NCBI GenBank assembly: GCA_946480835.1
Contig: CAMLLC010000006.1
Coordinates: 1 to 64,000 of the forward strand
Reading direction: 5' to 3'
Source of the DNA: Entomomonas sp945283395
Lineage (GTDB): Bacteria > Pseudomonadota > Gammaproteobacteria > Pseudomonadales > Pseudomonadaceae
DNA length: 64,000 bases
Positions 61,022 to 64,000 of the stretch are shown piece by piece (positions within the stretch are counted from its first letter, which is position 1; the number at the start of each line of letters is the position of its first letter). The notes under the pieces are model-generated. The model did not search any database. It was not told the origin of the DNA and saw nothing but the letters and a program-made list of their open reading frames with translations. The translations under genes were made by a program, and so were the position numbers.

Positions 61022-61507
61022 TTAGTTAGAAAATTTATGTTTTAAGGCTTTTTCGACATCAGGTGGTACAAATTTTTTTAAGTCCCCCCCTAAAGCAGCG
61101 ATCTCTCTCACAAAAGTTGAAGATATATATGAAAAGCTTTCTGAAGGGGTTAAAAATAAACTTTCTATTGTAGGCATTAATGCTCTATTCATATTAGCTA
61201 ATTGAAACTCATACTCAAAATCAGAAATAGCTCTTAAACCTCTAATTAACGTATTGATTTGCTGATCTCTCATAAAATGAGCAAGCAAGCAAGCAAAACC
61301 GCACACCTCCACATTATCAAGATGTGCGGTCACAGACTTTACCAACTCCACTCTTTCTTCTAAAGAAAATAACGGTTTCTTTTTCGGGCTGGCTGCAACA
61401 GCAATAACAACGCAATCAAATAACCTAACAGCCCGCTCTATTATATCAACATGACCACGGGTGATTGGGTCAAAAGTACCAGGATAAACGACACGATATC
61501 TAGACAT
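61022..61507 (-). CDS. coaD: Phosphopantetheine adenylyltransferase
   Basis: 161 residues from ATG 61507 (MSRYRVVYPGTFDPITRGHVD). The T/HxGH motif GTFDPITRGH and the C-terminal ISSTFVRE motif are intact. Catalyses dephospho-CoA formation in CoA biosynthesis. Likely operonic with fdx. Confidence 0.96.
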   Translation of the reverse strand: MSRYRVVYPGTFDPITRGHVDIIERAVRLFDCVVIAVAASPKKKPLFSLEERVELVKSVTAHLDNVEVCGFACLLAHFMRDQQINTLIRGLRAISDFEYEFQLANMNRALMPTIESLFLTPSESFSYISSTFVREIAALGGDLKKFVPPDVEKALKHKFSN

Positions 61508-62108
61508 GACAGTTTCCAATGATGGCTGTTAATTAAAAGGGGCATACTAGCCTAGATCAATAGTTAAGCCAAGCATTTTAAATGCTATTGAATCAAACTC
61601 TACTGCACTAGCCGCCCTTTTAACTGGTTAACCTATAGCAATAACTAAATAAATTACACCAGCACCACTTAAAGCCAAGCCAATAAGCACAAAAGATGGC
61701 CCCTACCAGATAACTTCTATTTAATTGTTTATAATAAGAATTTATCTGATCAATAATCTATTTATTTCTAATTATTACAACACTTCCAATATCAGTAGAA
61801 ACTATCACAAGATCAATTAGATAAAACATATCAATTAGCTAGATTACATAGCTAGCCTCGCAACTTAAAAAGTGCTAATTTTGCTAATCTTTCTTTTAAA
61901 CAGTAATTATCCACCTTATTACCCTTATGGATAAAATAAAAATCAATAGTGATACATTTTATTGATTGCATCAAACTAGCGTTAATTATTAAACGCATCA
62001 AATGGCGATATAACTTGCTAAACTCATTAAATTATCCTCATTATCAAAGCTAACACTAAAAACAAGCTAGCTGTTTTGAAAAAATTTCATTTTTTTTAAA
62101 ATTAGGGC
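61508..62108. other. Long intergenic region before the tRNA operon
   Basis: About 600 bp, AT-rich. I see no intact ORF with a ribosome site, no RNA gene and no repeat. The right end leads into the tRNA promoter. Confidence 0.4.
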
Positions 62109-62137
62109 TTGCCTTTTTTATCTTAACACCGTAGAAT
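62109..62137 (+). promoter_or_regulatory. tRNA operon promoter
   Basis: -35 TTGCCT (62109-62114), 17-bp spacer, -10 TAGAAT (62132-62137), then GC-rich GCGCCC discriminator as in stringently controlled stable-RNA promoters. Confidence 0.8.
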
Positions 62138-62158
62138 GCGCCCACTTTCAAGAATGAA

Positions 62159-62234
62159 GGGTGGTTAGCTCAGCTGGGAGAGCATCTGCCTTACAAGCAG
62201 AGGGTCAGCGGTTCGATCCCGTTACCACCCACCA
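62159..62234 (+). tRNA. tRNA-Val (TAC)
   Basis: 76-nt gene, GGGTGGTTAGCTCAG start, anticodon loop CTTACAA with TAC, T-arm GGTTCGATCCC and encoded CCA. Nearly identical in pattern to E. coli tRNA-Val(UAC). Confidence 0.95.
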
Positions 62235-62238
62235 ATTT

Positions 62239-62315
62239 GCAGCGGTAGTTCAGCTGGTTAGAATGCCTGCCTGTCACGCAGGAGGTCGCGGGTTCGAGTC
62301 CCGTCCGTTGCGCCA
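62239..62315 (+). tRNA. tRNA-Asp (GTC)
   Basis: 77-nt gene 4 bp after tRNA-Val. GCAGCGGTAGTTCAG start, anticodon loop CTGTCAC with GTC, T-arm GGTTCGAGTCC and encoded CCA. Confidence 0.95.
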
Positions 62316-62320
62316 TTATA

Positions 62321-62354
62321 AAAAGGCTAGTAAGTAATTTTACTAGCCTTTTTT
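62321..62354 (+). terminator. tRNA operon terminator
   Basis: 13-bp stem AAAAGGCTAGTAA / TTACTAGCCTTTT plus a T-run, 5 bp after tRNA-Asp. Confidence 0.9.
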
Positions 62355-62683
62355 ATTTGAATGGTTAATATTAAGAGTTTATTTAACCTCTATCCTATTT
62401 TTTAACCTAGTTAGCTAATCTCAATTTGAACTTTTAATATAGCTACTATAAAAAATAACTAACAATGTGGACTTAGACTCCTTCCAAACAGGTTCTCAAG
62501 CTAAATAGCAAATATAAATTTTAAAATTTCTCAAAAACTATAGCATGTTTTTAAATAGCTTAAAACAGAATAGACTTTTTGTATTCATTATGATGTTTCC
62601 TTTTGAGGTGCCTAATAAAGTTATATTTATTGCTTATTAGATAAGAATACCTCATAAGCTCTTATCAATGCAGTTGAAAAGTA
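62355..62683. other. Intergenic region after the tRNA operon
   Basis: About 330 bp, AT-rich, nothing recognised. Confidence 0.4.
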
Positions 62684-63559
62684 TTAAACCACTGGCGACC
62701 AAAGATCATAATTCAATAGATATTTATTGTTTTTTCGATGAATTGTTGCAGATGCTGGTAAATTAAAATGCATGCCACTGATTGACAACTGATCCGTAGC
62801 AACACGATCTAATAATTTTTTACGCACAGTAGCCGCCTGATGTGGATCACTATCGAAAGCAATCGTCACATCTGGCTGAGCTATTTGTATATAAGGAAAA
62901 TGGACAAGATCCCCCCAAATAAGAAGAGCATCTTTTTCATCACCAATCAGATAACCGGTATGGCCTGGGGTATGTCCAAATAAAGGAACTGCATTAATAC
63001 CCGGCAATATGGCTTCATTTTTAAAAGGAATTAACTTATCTTGATAAGCTTTAAAAGCATTCCTCGCAAAATCAGCATTGCGCTTAAATCTATCATTAGA
63101 AGATGCATAAATCTTATCATTACACCAAAAATTTAACTCATTTTCATGTATATATATTTCTTGAACATTACGAAAGACAGGATTTGCAAATGGGGCAGCC
63201 AAACCTCCTATATGATCAGGGTGTGCATGAGTTAACAATACCGTATCAATTTCAAGTGGATCAATTTCGGCAGCAGCTAATGCCACCTCTAATCGTCCAC
63301 CCCAACCATTGATTCCACCCGCACCGCTATCCACTAAAATTGTGCGTTTCCCTATTTGTAGCACAAATACATTTATATTAATACACGGCAAAGGGGCAAC
63401 TCCAGATCTCGCCAATAATGCCTCAGCTTCATTAGCTGCTATGCCATTCAACAATTCAAATGATGCATCAAGATAGCCATCACTGAGCATAGTAACTAAT
63501 GTATTGCCATAAAGTTTTTTATTAACCGCAGGAGCTTGATAAATTTTATTGTGATTCAT
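62684..63559 (-). CDS. MBL-fold metallohydrolase
   Basis: 291 residues. The zinc motif HAHPDH (111-116), a downstream GHTPGHTGY and GDLVHFP give the two-metal site. The upstream GAGGINGW loop precedes it. A similar arrangement occurs in lactonase-like and AidC/AHL-lactonase-type enzymes, but the substrate is not clear. No signal peptide. It stands alone between the tRNA operon and the window end. Confidence 0.82.
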   Translation of the reverse strand: MNHNKIYQAPAVNKKLYGNTLVTMLSDGYLDASFELLNGIAANEAEALLARSGVAPLPCININVFVLQIGKRTILVDSGAGGINGWGGRLEVALAAAEIDPLEIDTVLLTHAHPDHIGGLAAPFANPVFRNVQEIYIHENELNFWCNDKIYASSNDRFKRNADFARNAFKAYQDKLIPFKNEAILPGINAVPLFGHTPGHTGYLIGDEKDALLIWGDLVHFPYIQIAQPDVTIAFDSDPHQAATVRKKLLDRVATDQLSISGMHFNLPASATIHRKNNKYLLNYDLWSPVV

Positions 63560-64000
63560 AATAACTTCTCATTGAATCTATCTAATTGTCCAACAGACTT
63601 TAGATCAATATTGATTGATGAGTCTAACAGAATTTACTGAGTCAGTCCCAACAAAAAACATCTTTCAACTATGCTAATAGAGGTTACAACTATAACCTCC
63701 TCTCCTGCCTTTGTTAATTTGTAAAACTTCTAAAGCCATTCGCTTTACCCAGTATTAGTTTTTATGTTTCAGGAAAATTCTTTTTTTAATATCATGAGGC
63801 TTAGCAATTGATACTCATAATACTGGCATTATAATAGGTTGCAATTTTATAGTAGACGCTATTAGCCGATACACTTTATAGACTATAAAAAATCTCCTCT
63901 AAAAACATTTAAGATTAATAATAGGAGATATTTATGGAATAAATACTAAGTTATTACCCTTTATCAAAGAAAAAAGTCATTTATTAATCTACTCTTATAT
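63560..64000. other. Window-edge region
   Basis: About 440 bp without a recognised gene. A good GGAG site before ATG at 63934 is followed almost at once by a stop. Nothing else supported. Confidence 0.35.

Noticed and set aside
63103..63312. Plus-strand frame inside the MBL hydrolase gene
   Set aside because: Antisense to a well-supported enzyme gene; no ribosome site.

Overview
The window looks like an AT-rich gammaproteobacterial chromosome carrying a complete-looking temperate podovirus. Several host genes point to Pseudomonadales with a reduced GC content, as in insect-gut Entomomonas-type relatives of Pseudomonas. These are a 557-residue LeuA, an OprC copper receptor next to a DUF2946 protein, a 312-residue EpsC-type serine acetyltransferase, a cold-shock protein starting MSNRQNGTVKWF, and the coaD-ferredoxin pair. 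The genus assignment is inference from memory of protein families; no search was run.

Host part 1 (1-23330). In order: polyphosphate kinase 2, a TonB-dependent copper receptor with its DUF2946 partner, leuA, a GT-C type membrane glycosyltransferase, a glucose-1-dehydrogenase-like SDR, a membrane-anchored glutaredoxin, an SGNH esterase interrupted by one in-frame stop, the RtcB2-PrfH ribosome repair/rescue pair, eroded DNA, a large repeat-containing autotransporter pseudogene, an IS256-type transposase relic, a divergent DmeR/DmeF-type metal efflux pair with a visible operator, serine acetyltransferase, 4.5S RNA, and hslVU.

Prophage (about 23331-59566, 36.2 kb). It sits in the 3' end of an elongator tRNA-Met gene. 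A 22-bp direct repeat marks both ends, an 18-bp putative arm-type integrase repeat lies just inside each end, and a tyrosine integrase is next to the tRNA. The layout is lambda-like at the switch: cI (+) and cro (-) face away from three operator-like sites, and a second operator cluster (OL) drives a rightward early operon in this orientation. That operon holds recombination/SSB genes, Gp157, DUF2303, a CsrA with an added zinc ribbon, a Lar-like anti-restriction protein and a candidate Xis. Leftward from pR come cro, replication O/P-like genes, small ORFs, a VRR-NUC nuclease, a C4-type antisense RNA and a Rha-family regulator. The late genes (portal, Bbp19-like, scaffold, Acb2-like, capsid, tail tube A/B-like, ejection proteins, terminase, tail fibre, holin, endolysin, Rz/Rz1) all lie on the minus strand. 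Four copies of one 18-bp motif sit upstream of four late transcription units. I read them as phage late promoters or an activator/antitermination element. A second control region (29.5-31.6 kb) resembles P22 immI: an Arc-like protein, a KilA-N antirepressor and an XRE regulator around four tandem 22-bp repeats. Next to it is a compact three-stem RNA-like fold and an inverted fragment of a related phage's ejection-protein gene.

Host part 2 (59548-64000). tRNA-Met, a cold-shock protein, a META-domain lipoprotein-like protein, ferredoxin, coaD, a tRNA-Val/tRNA-Asp operon with a clear promoter and terminator, and an MBL-fold hydrolase.

The most novel-looking items are the four-copy late motif, the C4-RNA/Rha control unit combined with a CI whose expected cleavage site looks altered, the 22-bp operator array at the Arc/XRE locus, the three-stem fold at 31641-31715, the CsrA-zinc ribbon fusion, and the Acb2-like gene embedded in the head operon.
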